A stretch of 42,662 nt of DNA, taken from assembly GCA_016872495.1 (NCBI GenBank), contig VGZT01000017.1, positions 1 through 42,662 on the forward strand. Direction: 5' to 3'. Position 1 is the first letter of the stretch, and each line of letters starts with the position of its first letter. The DNA is from SAR202 cluster bacterium. Its GTDB lineage: Bacteria > Chloroflexota > Dehalococcoidia > Lucifugimonadales > Lucifugimonadaceae. Of this stretch, positions 8,427-16,043 are shown piece after piece. A model generated the notes under the pieces. That model made no database searches and had not been told where the DNA came from. It saw only the letters and a program-made list of their open reading frames with translations. The translations under genes were made by a program, and so were the position numbers.

Positions 8427-9089
8427 ATGAAGAAACCGACTTCGCTTGACCTCGCAATGATCGACGACGAGCCAGGCATCGCGCGGCCCGAGGCAACACC
8501 TGTCCTGACGGAGGATTGCAAGGCGCAGGTTGCCCGGGGCGTGCGCCACATTATTGAGGCCGTCAGCCAGCACGTCGACGCCGAGGGGACCGCGGGCACG
8601 CCGGACCGCGTCGCACGCATGTACGACGAGTTGCTCGGCGGCTACATGATCGACCCCGTCCAGATGCTCAACAACGCACTGTTCACGGTCGACTACGACG
8701 AGATGGTGGTCATAAAGGACATCGAGTACTACTCGATGTGCGAACACCACCTGCTCCCGTTCTTCGGAAAAGTACATGTCGGATACCTGCCCAAGGGCAA
8801 GGTAGTAGGCCTTTCGAAGATCCCGCGCCTGGTCGACATGTTTGCGCGACGCCTGCAGGTCCAGGAGCGCATGACCCAGCAAATCGCTTCTTTCCTGGAC
8901 GACCTCGTGAAGCCGCGCGGGGTGGGAGTGGTGGTCGAGGGCATTCACCTCTGCGCGGCCATGCGCGGAGTGAAGAAGTCCGGAGCAAAGATGGTCACGA
9001 GCTCGGTGCTCGGGGGCTTCCGCGAGGACCCCAAGACGCGCGAGGAGTTCATGGCCCACCTGCGGCGCGACTCAAGCGTCAGCTTTTAA
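8427..9089 (+). CDS. folE: GTP cyclohydrolase I
   Basis: Makes 7,8-dihydroneopterin triphosphate from GTP, the first step of folate and tetrahydropterin synthesis. The protein has 220 residues. Zinc ligands are Cys105 and His108 in MCEHH and Cys176 in HLCAAM, matching the classic type IA enzyme. The GTP-binding regions GLSKIPRLVD and QERMTQQIA are present. The start is placed at the ATG 8427, with GGGAG just upstream. An in-frame ATG at 8373 would add 18 basic residues that are not typical of the family, but cannot be excluded. It is the first gene of a four-gene pterin cassette; the next gene begins 12 nt downstream. Confidence 0.96.
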   Translation: MKKPTSLDLAMIDDEPGIARPEATPVLTEDCKAQVARGVRHIIEAVSQHVDAEGTAGTPDRVARMYDELLGGYMIDPVQMLNNALFTVDYDEMVVIKDIEYYSMCEHHLLPFFGKVHVGYLPKGKVVGLSKIPRLVDMFARRLQVQERMTQQIASFLDDLVKPRGVGVVVEGIHLCAAMRGVKKSGAKMVTSSVLGGFREDPKTREEFMAHLRRDSSVSF

Positions 9090-9101
9090 GCCACGCTTCG
9101 A

Positions 9102-9833
9102 ATGAAACTCGACGGGCGCGTCGCACTCGTCACCGGGGCAGGGCAGCGCGTCGGCAGAGCGGTGGCGCTGGCACTGGCGACCGCCGGGGCCAGTGTCGCC
9201 GTGCACTACAACACGTCCGCCGCCGGGGCGAACGACACGGTGAAGCAGATCGCGGCCAGGGGCGGCAAGGCGACCGGATTCGGGGCCGATTTCAGGGACG
9301 AGGCGGCCCTGAACGCATTGGTGCCGTCGGTGGTCGGGTCGATGGGGCGCCTGGACGTGCTGGTCAACAGCGCGTCGATCTTCCGCGACTTTCGCCTGTT
9401 CGAAACGACGAACCACGAGTGGGATGAGAACTTTGCAATCAACGTGCGGGCGCCTTTTGTGCTGTCGCGTGAGATGGCGAAGAGCCTCGGCGGACGGCCA
9501 GGCAAGATCATCAACCTGAACGACTGGCAGACGAATCGTCCCAAGCGTTTCGCATACGGGGTCTCGAAGGCGGCGTTGACGGGACTCACGAAAACCCTGG
9601 CGTCGGCGCTTGCGCCGAACGTGCAGGTGAATGAGGTGGCATTGGGAGCAATCTTGCTGCCTCCAGGCGCGCCGCCCGAGTACGAGGCAGTGCTAACGGC
9701 TAAGATTCCGGCCGGACGAATGGGGCGACCTGACGAGATCGCCGACGCCGTGCTCTGGCTGATCGGGAACGACTACGTGACTGGCGAAACGATCAGGGTC
9801 GACGGCGGCCAGCACGTGTCACGCGGAAGTTAG
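9102..9833 (+). CDS. SDR pteridine reductase (PTR1/FolM-like)
   Basis: A 243-residue short-chain dehydrogenase. Two features mark the pteridine reductase branch. The cofactor loop reads TGAGQRVG (residues 11-18), with an Arg as in the TGxxKRIG/RRIG form of PTR1 and FolM. The usual catalytic Ser is replaced by Asp141 in NLNDWQTN, resembling the NxxD-x-x-TN site of PTR1, with Tyr152 and Lys156 completing the triad. It should use NADPH to reduce dihydropterin (dihydrofolate or dihydromonapterin) to the tetrahydro form. Its position between folE and folB supports this. Other SDR activities cannot be excluded without a phylogeny. Confidence 0.85.
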   Translation: MKLDGRVALVTGAGQRVGRAVALALATAGASVAVHYNTSAAGANDTVKQIAARGGKATGFGADFRDEAALNALVPSVVGSMGRLDVLVNSASIFRDFRLFETTNHEWDENFAINVRAPFVLSREMAKSLGGRPGKIINLNDWQTNRPKRFAYGVSKAALTGLTKTLASALAPNVQVNEVALGAILLPPGAPPEYEAVLTAKIPAGRMGRPDEIADAVLWLIGNDYVTGETIRVDGGQHVSRGS

Positions 9834-9889
9834 GCCCCCCGGATGGCGGGGCGGCCGTCGAACGGGGCCACCGCACAGGAAGGCGTGGT

Positions 9890-10564
9890 ATGCCCGAAAT
9901 AGCGAAACGGGTCGCACTCATCACCGGCGCCACCGGCGGGCTCGGCAAGCACGTCCTTGCAACTTTCGAGGGCGCAGCCTGGGAGGTTGCCAGGGAGCGG
10001 GAGGGCGATCCCACCAGCAGCCTCAACTGGTTCGATGTCACCGACGCGCGCAAGGTGGGCGCGGCGGTGGACGGGGTCATCAAGTCTTACGGCCGCATCG
10101 ACGCGCTGATCAACCTCGTCGGGACCTGGAAGCCACAGCCATCGTTCGCCGAAACCAGTGAAGACCTCTGGGATGAGCTGGCGAGAACGAATCTGCGATC
10201 GGCGTTTCTCATGTGCCGTGCGGTCGTCCCTGTGATGGTCGGCCAGAAGTGGGGCAGGATCATTAACGTCGGCGCCAGGGCGGCCGAACGAGGCACGGCG
10301 CGCAATGCCGCTTACTCGGCCGCGAAAGCGGGGGTCGTGGCCCTCACCCAATCTCTGGCCGCCGAGCTGTGCGGAACGGGCGTTACAGCAAACATCGTCT
10401 TGCCGTCGACCATCGATACGCCGGGCAATCGGGCGGGAATGCCGAAGGCAGATTTCAGCAAGTGGGTACCGCCTGGGCACATCGCGGCCACCATGCTGTT
10501 TCTGTGCAGCGATTCAGCCTCGAGCATCAACGGCGAGAAAATCCGGATCTACAACCAGGCATGA
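9890..10564 (+). CDS. SDR resembling quinoid dihydropteridine reductase
   Basis: A 224-residue SDR. The Rossmann motif TGATGGLG is near the N-terminus, and Tyr142 and Lys146 form the YxxxK pair. The usual catalytic Ser, expected 13 residues before the Tyr, is Ala129. The stretch LPSTIDTPGNR followed by MPKADFSKW closely follows the LPxTxDTPxNR and MPxADFSxW signature remembered from animal quinoid dihydropteridine reductase (QDPR), which also lacks the Ser. The likely role is regenerating tetrahydropterin from its quinonoid dihydro form. It sits 56 nt after the pteridine reductase and overlaps folB by 4 nt (ATGA), which ties it to pterin metabolism. A simpler label is SDR of unknown substrate. 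Confidence 0.78.
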   Translation: MPEIAKRVALITGATGGLGKHVLATFEGAAWEVAREREGDPTSSLNWFDVTDARKVGAAVDGVIKSYGRIDALINLVGTWKPQPSFAETSEDLWDELARTNLRSAFLMCRAVVPVMVGQKWGRIINVGARAAERGTARNAAYSAAKAGVVALTQSLAAELCGTGVTANIVLPSTIDTPGNRAGMPKADFSKWVPPGHIAATMLFLCSDSASSINGEKIRIYNQA

Positions 10565-10929
10565 CGCAACACCACGATCGCGTCCGCATCCAGGGCCTGA
10601 GGCTCAACTGCATCATCGGCCTGAATGAGTGGGAGCGCCTCGTCCAGCAGGAAGTGCTGATCGATATCACGTTGCACGTCGACACCCGGAAAGCCGGAGA
10701 GTCGGACGATGTCTCCGACACGGTGAACTACCGGACGGTTGCCAAGAAGGTGATCGAGCACGTAACGGGATCCCGCTACAAGCTTGTCGAGGCGCTGGCC
10801 GAGAACATCGCACGCCTCAGCCTCGAGGAGCCCGGCGCGGTGGCGGTGGAAGTCAGCGTGCGCAAGCCGGGCGCCGTCCGGAACGCCGACGCCGTCGGGG
10901 TCGATATCACGCGTCGTCGCGCCTCCTGA
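10561..10929 (+). CDS. folB: Dihydroneopterin aldolase
   Basis: Cleaves (and can epimerise) 7,8-dihydroneopterin to give 6-hydroxymethyl-dihydropterin for folate synthesis. It has 122 residues, the normal length. The conserved IIGLNEWER (residues 18-26), VNYRTV, KLVEALAE and the catalytic Lys102 in RKPG are all present. The ATG at 10561 overlaps the stop of the preceding SDR, so translation is coupled. No folP or folK is seen nearby, so the later folate steps must be encoded elsewhere. Confidence 0.95.
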   Translation: MTQHHDRVRIQGLRLNCIIGLNEWERLVQQEVLIDITLHVDTRKAGESDDVSDTVNYRTVAKKVIEHVTGSRYKLVEALAENIARLSLEEPGAVAVEVSVRKPGAVRNADAVGVDITRRRAS

Positions 10930-10952
10930 AAGGGCGCGAGGAGAATGCGGAA

Positions 10953-11039
10953 ATGGCGGACATGACCACCGATTCCATCCGCATGGGCGCCATCGTCCTA
11001 CTGCTGGTCCCGACTATGATCTACGGGCCATCTGAGTAG
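10953..11039 (+). CDS. Possible 28-residue hydrophobic peptide
   Basis: ATG at 10953 follows a GAGGAG site (10938-10943) at workable distance. The product has a polar start (MADMTTDSIR) and one short hydrophobic segment (MGAIVLLLVPTMIYG), which is short for a full membrane span. It fills the gap between folB and the glycosyltransferase and ends 8 nt before the latter's TTG. Translation may simply feed ribosomes into the next gene. No homologue is recognised. Confidence 0.3.
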   Translation: MADMTTDSIRMGAIVLLLVPTMIYGPSE

Positions 11040-11046
11040 CAACGGA

Positions 11047-12450
11047 TTGCGGATTCTCATCGTTTCACTCGCTCCGCTCTTTCCGAGCGCCGTCCATGGC
11101 GGTTCGCAACGCATCCTCACGCAGATAGCGATCGGGCTTGCCGAGGCGGGCAATCGGGTGAGAATCGCCTGCGGGGAGCGCCCCGAAAACCGTGGTGGAT
11201 TCGAGCTCGCCAGAAACGTGTCGGTCGAGCCGGTATTAAAGCTTGGTCCATTCCCGGCACCCTACGAGATACCCCCACACCTCGTCGCCGAGTCGGCGTC
11301 TGAGCTGCGCAACCGGCTGGAGTGGGCGGACCGGCTCTACCTCCATGCCGACATCTTTCATTTCCGCCCGCTTCTGCCCGCCGGGTTGCCGGTCATCAGG
11401 TCGTTTCACGACTTCCATTACGAGACGGCGCTCGTGTCCGCGTTTGCCTATCCCGCCGATCTCACGATCGTCCCTTCTGTTTACCTCAAGAGGGTCATCG
11501 AAGCGACCGTTGGCAGCAGCCGTACGCTGGAGCCGATCCAGGTGATCCCGAACGGGATTGATTTGACTCGATATGTCCCAACGGGCGGGAGCCCGCCGCG
11601 GAGCGTGCGCCCGCGCCGCGGGAACGAACTGGTACTGCTGCACCCCCACCGGCCGGACGCGCGCAAGGGAATTCGCCAGGCGCTCGAAATACTCGCCGAT
11701 GTCACTGCCAGGGGGCCTGCAAGAACCGTGCGGCTGCTGGTTCCACGCCACATCGACGCCGCTTCATCGCCCGAAGTCCGGGCGTACTACGAGGGCGTGG
11801 CTTCGATGGCACTGGAACGAGGCGTTGCGAGGGCGGTCGAATACGTCGACTGGCTGCCCGCCGAGTCGATGCCGGAGCTGTACTCCTTCGCCGACGTGAC
11901 TCTGTGTCCCGGCAACTTCATAGAATCGTTCGGCCTCACCGCTTACGAATCGCTTGCCTGTGGCACCCCGTGTGTCGCAGCCACGGTCGGAGCGTTTCGC
12001 GACTTCCCGGAGGCAGCAGACTTCCACCGGTTCGAATACGGCGACACCAGGCGCGCAGCGGACGCCGTGATTGAGGCCGCCTCGGGGATGCGTGATCCCG
12101 ACGGCGCGCGGAGGATGCTGGCGGCGCGATTCGATGCCGCTGCAATGGTCCAGGGGTACGTGCGCGCGATCACGGGAGAACTGCCGCCGGCAGAGCCGGC
12201 GAGCCATGGGTCACGGCATCGCAAACGAGCCACCGGGCGTCTGGGGTTGGCCCCCTGGTGTCACATAGCAGGTGCTCGGATCTACAACGACTACGCCTAC
12301 CGCCATCTCAACCTTCCGGAGGTCGCCCGCGCGCTCGGGAAACAACCGGCCTGGTCTGAAGCAGACCTGGTGGCCGCGGCATCAAGGCAAGAGGTCGACG
12401 AGGCTATCCTGACCGGGACCCTGATCCCGACAGCTGGGGCCGCGGTCTAG
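11047..12450 (+). CDS. GT4-type glycosyltransferase with C-terminal extension
   Basis: A 467-residue GT-B fold enzyme. The N-terminal domain starts MRILIVSLAPLFPSAVHGGSQR with the donor/acceptor Gly-rich loop. The C-terminal domain has NGIDLTRYVPTG, LLHPHRPDARKG and the GT4 nucleotide-sugar site ESFGLTAYESLACGTPCVA (about residues 295-315, E-x7-E). After about residue 390 there is an extra segment of about 70 residues, with LAPWCHIAGARIYNDY and AILTGTLIP, that is not part of the standard fold. The start is TTG at 11047, with no clear ribosome site. The enzyme probably transfers a sugar to a lipid or polysaccharide. It may be co-transcribed with the pterin cassette, but the functional link is unclear. 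Confidence 0.85.
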   Translation: MRILIVSLAPLFPSAVHGGSQRILTQIAIGLAEAGNRVRIACGERPENRGGFELARNVSVEPVLKLGPFPAPYEIPPHLVAESASELRNRLEWADRLYLHADIFHFRPLLPAGLPVIRSFHDFHYETALVSAFAYPADLTIVPSVYLKRVIEATVGSSRTLEPIQVIPNGIDLTRYVPTGGSPPRSVRPRRGNELVLLHPHRPDARKGIRQALEILADVTARGPARTVRLLVPRHIDAASSPEVRAYYEGVASMALERGVARAVEYVDWLPAESMPELYSFADVTLCPGNFIESFGLTAYESLACGTPCVAATVGAFRDFPEAADFHRFEYGDTRRAADAVIEAASGMRDPDGARRMLAARFDAAAMVQGYVRAITGELPPAEPASHGSRHRKRATGRLGLAPWCHIAGARIYNDYAYRHLNLPEVARALGKQPAWSEADLVAAASRQEVDEAILTGTLIPTAGAAV

Positions 12451-12550
12451 CAGCACGGGCATGCCGCCCACTCGCGTCGCAGTGTGTGAGGCCGTGCCGA
12501 AGGCGACCGCCTTGGCTTCAACCAGCATGGCCGCTGGATATGGGACCTTC

Positions 12551-12568
12551 CCTGAGCCTGTCGAACGG
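12551..12568 (+). repeat. Short dispersed repeat, copy A
   Basis: CCTGAGCCTGTCGAACGG. A related copy in reverse orientation lies at 13084-13101 (15 of 18 positions match), and weaker relatives are at 12651-12669 and 134-144. The two main copies flank the MoaD-like gene on opposite sides. This sequence resembles a short motif common between genes in many bacterial genomes. Confidence 0.45.
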
Positions 12569-12699
12569 CGTTCCAGGGGGCCGAGTTGACCCCGGGCACG
12601 CCGCAGGCAACCTGAGCCACCGTGCGGGTCCGACTTCTGAGCCTGCGTCGCCCTGAGGTCACTCGAAGGGAGGCCGCACGGGCGGTAGGGGCCGATCCA

Positions 12700-12963
12700 T
12701 TAGCCGCCGGAGATCGCAGGGAGGAAGTGGACCTCGGTTTCCGGCTCCAGCTTCGTCATCAAGCCCTGACGAGTGGGCTGCTCCCCTACGATCGCAGCGA
12801 GCCCTGGCTTCAGGCGGTCGTCCTCGACAATCAGTTCCTTCATGCCCGGAAACCGGGCCTCCAGGTTCTCGATGAGCTCGCGCAACGTCTTGCCGGGCAC
12901 GTTTACTTCGGTTTTGCCACCGGCCAGTTTGCGCATGTTGTAGGGCACGAAGACTCTCGCCAC
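12700..12963 (-). CDS. MoaD/ThiS-family sulfur carrier protein
   Basis: An 87-residue beta-grasp, ubiquitin-like protein ending in the exposed PAISGG, whose terminal Gly-Gly is activated and thiocarboxylated by an E1-like enzyme. In the MoaD role it supplies sulfur for molybdopterin. The GLMTKLEPETEVHFLPA region is also close to CysO-type carriers used in cysteine synthesis, so the pathway is not certain. Start is GTG at 12963 with AGGAG just upstream. It lies downstream of the molybdenum hydroxylase operon on the same strand, but is separated from it by a terminator, so it is probably its own unit. The neighbourhood favours a molybdopterin function. Confidence 0.85.
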   Translation of the reverse strand: MARVFVPYNMRKLAGGKTEVNVPGKTLRELIENLEARFPGMKELIVEDDRLKPGLAAIVGEQPTRQGLMTKLEPETEVHFLPAISGG

Positions 12964-13083
12964 GGTTGCTCCTGGCTAGATCATACGATGCTTCTGGGAC
13001 TGTGCCCGGGGCTTCGACCCTCCGGTGGGGGGCTCAAGGCGTAGCAGGCTCAGCCACCGGATCGAAGTAGCGGGAGACCGCGA

Positions 13084-13101
13084 CCTTTCGGCGGGCTCAG
13101 G
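13084..13101 (-). repeat. Short dispersed repeat, copy B (inverted)
   Basis: On the minus strand this reads CCTGAGCCCGCCGAAAGG, 15 of 18 identical to copy A at 12551-12568. It lies between the MoaD-like start and the terminator at 13140-13167. Confidence 0.45.
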
Positions 13102-13139
13102 ACGTACCATGCTCCGCTACCAGAAGACATCCGAAAAAC

Positions 13140-13167
13140 AGAGAGGGCGGGGAGGCCCGCCCTCTCT
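13140..13167 (-). terminator. Intrinsic terminator of the molybdenum hydroxylase operon
   Basis: A 12-bp perfect stem (13140-13151 with 13156-13167) with a 4-nt loop. On the minus strand it is followed by TGTTTTTCGG. It lies 35 nt beyond the stop of the large subunit. Confidence 0.88.
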
Positions 13168-13201
13168 CGTATTCCCTGCGTGCGGCTACTGCCGCTCGTC
13201 G

Positions 13202-15508
13202 CTACTTCTTCCCGGCCAGCGCTTCCATGACCCTGCCCGGCTTCATCGGCGCCTGGCGGAAGCGCACGCCCACGGCGTCGTAGAGCGCGTTGGCGATGGT
13301 TGCCACCGGCGGCGCGATCGGCGTCTCACCGACCCCGCGCACACCGAACGGGTGGATCGGGTTCGGGACTTCCAAAACGATCGTCTCGATCATCGGCAGG
13401 TCCAGCGTTGTCGGCATCCGGTAGTCGAGGAAGCTCGAGTTCGACATCCGGCCCTGCTGGTCCATGAAGTACTCTTCGTTGAGCGCCCAGCCGATGCCCT
13501 GGACGGCGCCGCCCTGTATCTGTCCTTCGACGTATGAGGGGTGGATCGCCCGCCCGACGTCCTGGATGGCCGTGTAGCGGAGCACGTCGGTCTTCCCGGT
13601 CTCCGGGTCGACTTCCACATCAGCAATGTGGATCCCGTAGCCGCCACCCGCCGCCGAAAGGTCGACGCTGCCGGTTGCGCTCACAGGGCCACCCGTCTCG
13701 TCGAGCTTCTTGGCAAGCTGCTTGAAGGTCAGCTTCAATTCGGCGTCGGACTTGTTGAAGAAGACGCCGTCCTTGAAGTCGACGTCGTTGCTCTTGATGT
13801 CCCAGAGCTTGGCCGCGCGCTCCTTGAGGATGCTGACCACCGACTGTGCCGCGTTGTAGGCCGCATAGCCAGTGGCGTAGCACGTGCGGGAGCCTCCGGT
13901 GACGTCGGTATAGCCGATCGACTCGGTGTCGACCACCACCGGCCGCACGTCCTCAGCAGGAATCCCGAGGACCTCAGCCGCCTGCATGGCGATTGACGCA
14001 CGAGAGCCGCCGATGTCGGTCGAGCCTTCGACCAGCGCTGCCGTGCCGTCGGTGTTCACCGAGATCGTGACCACCGACTTGAGGCCGATGTTGAACCAGT
14101 AGCCGCTCGCAATGCCCCGGCCGCGCTTCTTGCCGTTCGGTCCGTTCTTGACGAGCTTGCTCTTCCAGTGCGGGCTGTTCTTCGCCGCGGCGAGGCACTC
14201 TTCGTGACCGATCTTCGGGAAGATGGGACCGTCCGCTCGGCGGGTCCCTTCCTTGGCCGAGTTCATCATCCGGAAGTCGATCTTGTCCATGCCGAGCTTC
14301 TCGGCGATCTCATCGACGACACCCTCGGTTGCGAAGGCGACGTGGGTCGAGCCCGGGGCGCGGTATGCGGCCGACTTGGGCTTGTTCGTGACGATGTCGT
14401 AGCCGTCGATCCTCGTGTTTGGGATGTTGTAGGCCGCGAACACGCACATCGCGCCAGCGCCGACCGGCGAACCCGGGTAGCCGCCAGATTCGAACCGGAT
14501 GTCGGCGTCGGCGGCGAGCATCTTGCCCTTGGCGTCGACGCCAATCTTGACCTTGACCGTGCCGCCCGGGGTTGGCCCGGTCGACTCGAAGACGGCCTTG
14601 CGGTCCATGAGCAGCTTGACCGGCCTGGCACATTTCCTGGAGAGAACGGCGGCAACAGGCTCGCCGTATACCGGGATCTTCCCGCCGAAGCCGCCGCCGA
14701 TTTCCAGCGGTATGACCTTGACCCGGGAGTCGTCGAGCCTCAGGATGCCGGCGATCTGGCGCCTTGCTGCGAAAGCACCCTGGGTGCTGGTCCACACGGT
14801 GACACGGTTGTCGGCCGTCCACTGAGCGGTCGCGTTGTGCGGCTCAATGTAGCCCTGGTGGACAGTGGCGAGCTCGTACTCGTGCTCAACCACAAGCTTC
14901 GACTTCTTGAACCCCTCATCCAGGTTCCCGAACTCATGGCGGAAGTGACGGGCCATGTTGGTGTTCTTGACCTTCTTGCCGAGGTCGTCGCCCACCAGCC
15001 CGCTCAGGATCACTGGAGCGCCCTTGGCCATGGCCTCGCGCACGTCGCGCACGGCCGGCAGGACCTCGTAATCGACCTTGATCAGGCCGAGTGCCTGGAG
15101 CGCCGTGTTCTGGTCGACCGCCGCAACCGCCGCGACCGGCTGGCCGCGGTAGTTGACCTTGTCATCGGCCATGACGTTGTTCGAAGCCCACTTGAGGTTC
15201 GCGGCGCCCTCGCCGAGGTCGACCTCGCGGTTGTCTGCCTTGGGCATGTCTGCGCCGGTAATGACGGCGTAGACGCCGGCCAGCTTTTCCGCCCTGGAGG
15301 TGTCGACCTTCTTGATGATGGCGTGAGCGTGCGGGCTCCGCAGCACTGCGCCGTGGGCCAGGCCGGGGAGCTTGATGTCGGCGCCGTAGATTGCGCGCCC
15401 GGTTACCTTGTCCAGGCCGTCGTGCCTGATCGGGCGGGTACCGATGACCTTGTAGTTGTGCTTTCCGTTCACAGGACGGCCGGTGGCTGGCTTTCTAGTT
15501 GCGACCAT
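13202..15508 (-). CDS. Molybdenum hydroxylase large (Mo-cofactor) subunit, xanthine dehydrogenase-like
   Basis: A 768-residue catalytic subunit holding molybdopterin cytosine dinucleotide. Seen are the N-terminal hammerhead domain (VTGRAIYGADIKLPG), the IGGGFGGK cofactor loop, AYRAPGSTH and the C-terminal GVGETP, whose Glu728 is the expected catalytic base. The AYRAPG motif is not the AYxCSFR of form I CO dehydrogenase, so CO oxidation is unlikely. A purine, N-heterocycle or aromatic acyl substrate is more likely. The ATG at 15508 overlaps the small-subunit stop (TAATG). The frame is open for 40 more codons upstream, but that part only shadows the small subunit. It is the third gene of the FAD, 2Fe-2S, Mo operon. 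Confidence 0.92.
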   Translation of the reverse strand: MVATRKPATGRPVNGKHNYKVIGTRPIRHDGLDKVTGRAIYGADIKLPGLAHGAVLRSPHAHAIIKKVDTSRAEKLAGVYAVITGADMPKADNREVDLGEGAANLKWASNNVMADDKVNYRGQPVAAVAAVDQNTALQALGLIKVDYEVLPAVRDVREAMAKGAPVILSGLVGDDLGKKVKNTNMARHFRHEFGNLDEGFKKSKLVVEHEYELATVHQGYIEPHNATAQWTADNRVTVWTSTQGAFAARRQIAGILRLDDSRVKVIPLEIGGGFGGKIPVYGEPVAAVLSRKCARPVKLLMDRKAVFESTGPTPGGTVKVKIGVDAKGKMLAADADIRFESGGYPGSPVGAGAMCVFAAYNIPNTRIDGYDIVTNKPKSAAYRAPGSTHVAFATEGVVDEIAEKLGMDKIDFRMMNSAKEGTRRADGPIFPKIGHEECLAAAKNSPHWKSKLVKNGPNGKKRGRGIASGYWFNIGLKSVVTISVNTDGTAALVEGSTDIGGSRASIAMQAAEVLGIPAEDVRPVVVDTESIGYTDVTGGSRTCYATGYAAYNAAQSVVSILKERAAKLWDIKSNDVDFKDGVFFNKSDAELKLTFKQLAKKLDETGGPVSATGSVDLSAAGGGYGIHIADVEVDPETGKTDVLRYTAIQDVGRAIHPSYVEGQIQGGAVQGIGWALNEEYFMDQQGRMSNSSFLDYRMPTTLDLPMIETIVLEVPNPIHPFGVRGVGETPIAPPVATIANALYDAVGVRFRQAPMKPGRVMEALAGKK

Positions 15509-16041
15509 TACTTCCTCGCTCCCGCCGGTCGACGCTTCGCCGTGGCCTGGGCGGCCGTAGCGCGTGCCGGCTTGCTGGTGGCGCCCACCTTCTGCACTGC
15601 GCGGATGATCTTGTCGTAGCCCGTACATCGGCAGAGGTTGCCGGCGAGCCAGTGCCTGATCCGATGCTCATCGGCCTTCGGTTCACGGTCCAAGAGGGCC
15701 TTGCTGGCCACCAGGAACCCCGGTGTGCAGATGCCGCACTGCAGGCTCGCCTCTTCGAGGAACGCCTGCTGGAGCGGGTGAAGCCCGGCCGGCGTGGCCA
15801 GTCCCTCGACCGTCGTCACCTTCTTGCCTTCAACCTCAACTCCGAGCACCAGGCAGGAGTCGACGATCCGGTCGTCGACCTGCACGGTACAGGCGCCGCA
15901 GTTGCCGTCGTTGCAGCCTTCCTTCGTGCCGGTGAGGCCGATCACCTCGCGCAGCGTCTCCAGGAGGCTCTGGTACGGGTAGACCAGGAATTCGGTTGGT
16001 TCCCCGTTAAGCGTTGTTCGAACGTGGACCTTCTCTACCAA
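15508..16041 (-). CDS. Molybdenum hydroxylase small subunit, 2x[2Fe-2S]
   Basis: A 177-residue electron-transfer subunit. The N-terminal plant-ferredoxin-like cluster uses Cys43, Cys48, Cys51 and Cys63. The C-terminal helical domain uses Cys102, Cys105, Cys137 and Cys139 (QCGICTPG and LCRCTGY). All eight ligands are present. After about residue 150 there is a basic Ala/Lys/Arg-rich tail (SKPARATAAQ, AKRRPAGARK) that the family usually lacks. It begins 2 nt after the FAD subunit stop and overlaps the large-subunit start by one base, which points to strict co-expression. Confidence 0.95.
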   Translation of the reverse strand: MVEKVHVRTTLNGEPTEFLVYPYQSLLETLREVIGLTGTKEGCNDGNCGACTVQVDDRIVDSCLVLGVEVEGKKVTTVEGLATPAGLHPLQQAFLEEASLQCGICTPGFLVASKALLDREPKADEHRIRHWLAGNLCRCTGYDKIIRAVQKVGATSKPARATAAQATAKRRPAGARK

Positions 16042-16043
16042 AG

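Noticed and set aside
13202-15508. Aerobic CO dehydrogenase large subunit (form I)
   Set aside because: The active-site loop reads AYRAPGSTH, not the AYxCSFR needed for the Mo-Cu CO site, so a xanthine dehydrogenase-like label is safer.
14168-15619. A 483-residue plus-strand ORF
   Set aside because: Antisense to the molybdenum hydroxylase large subunit, whose motifs are unmistakable on the other strand.
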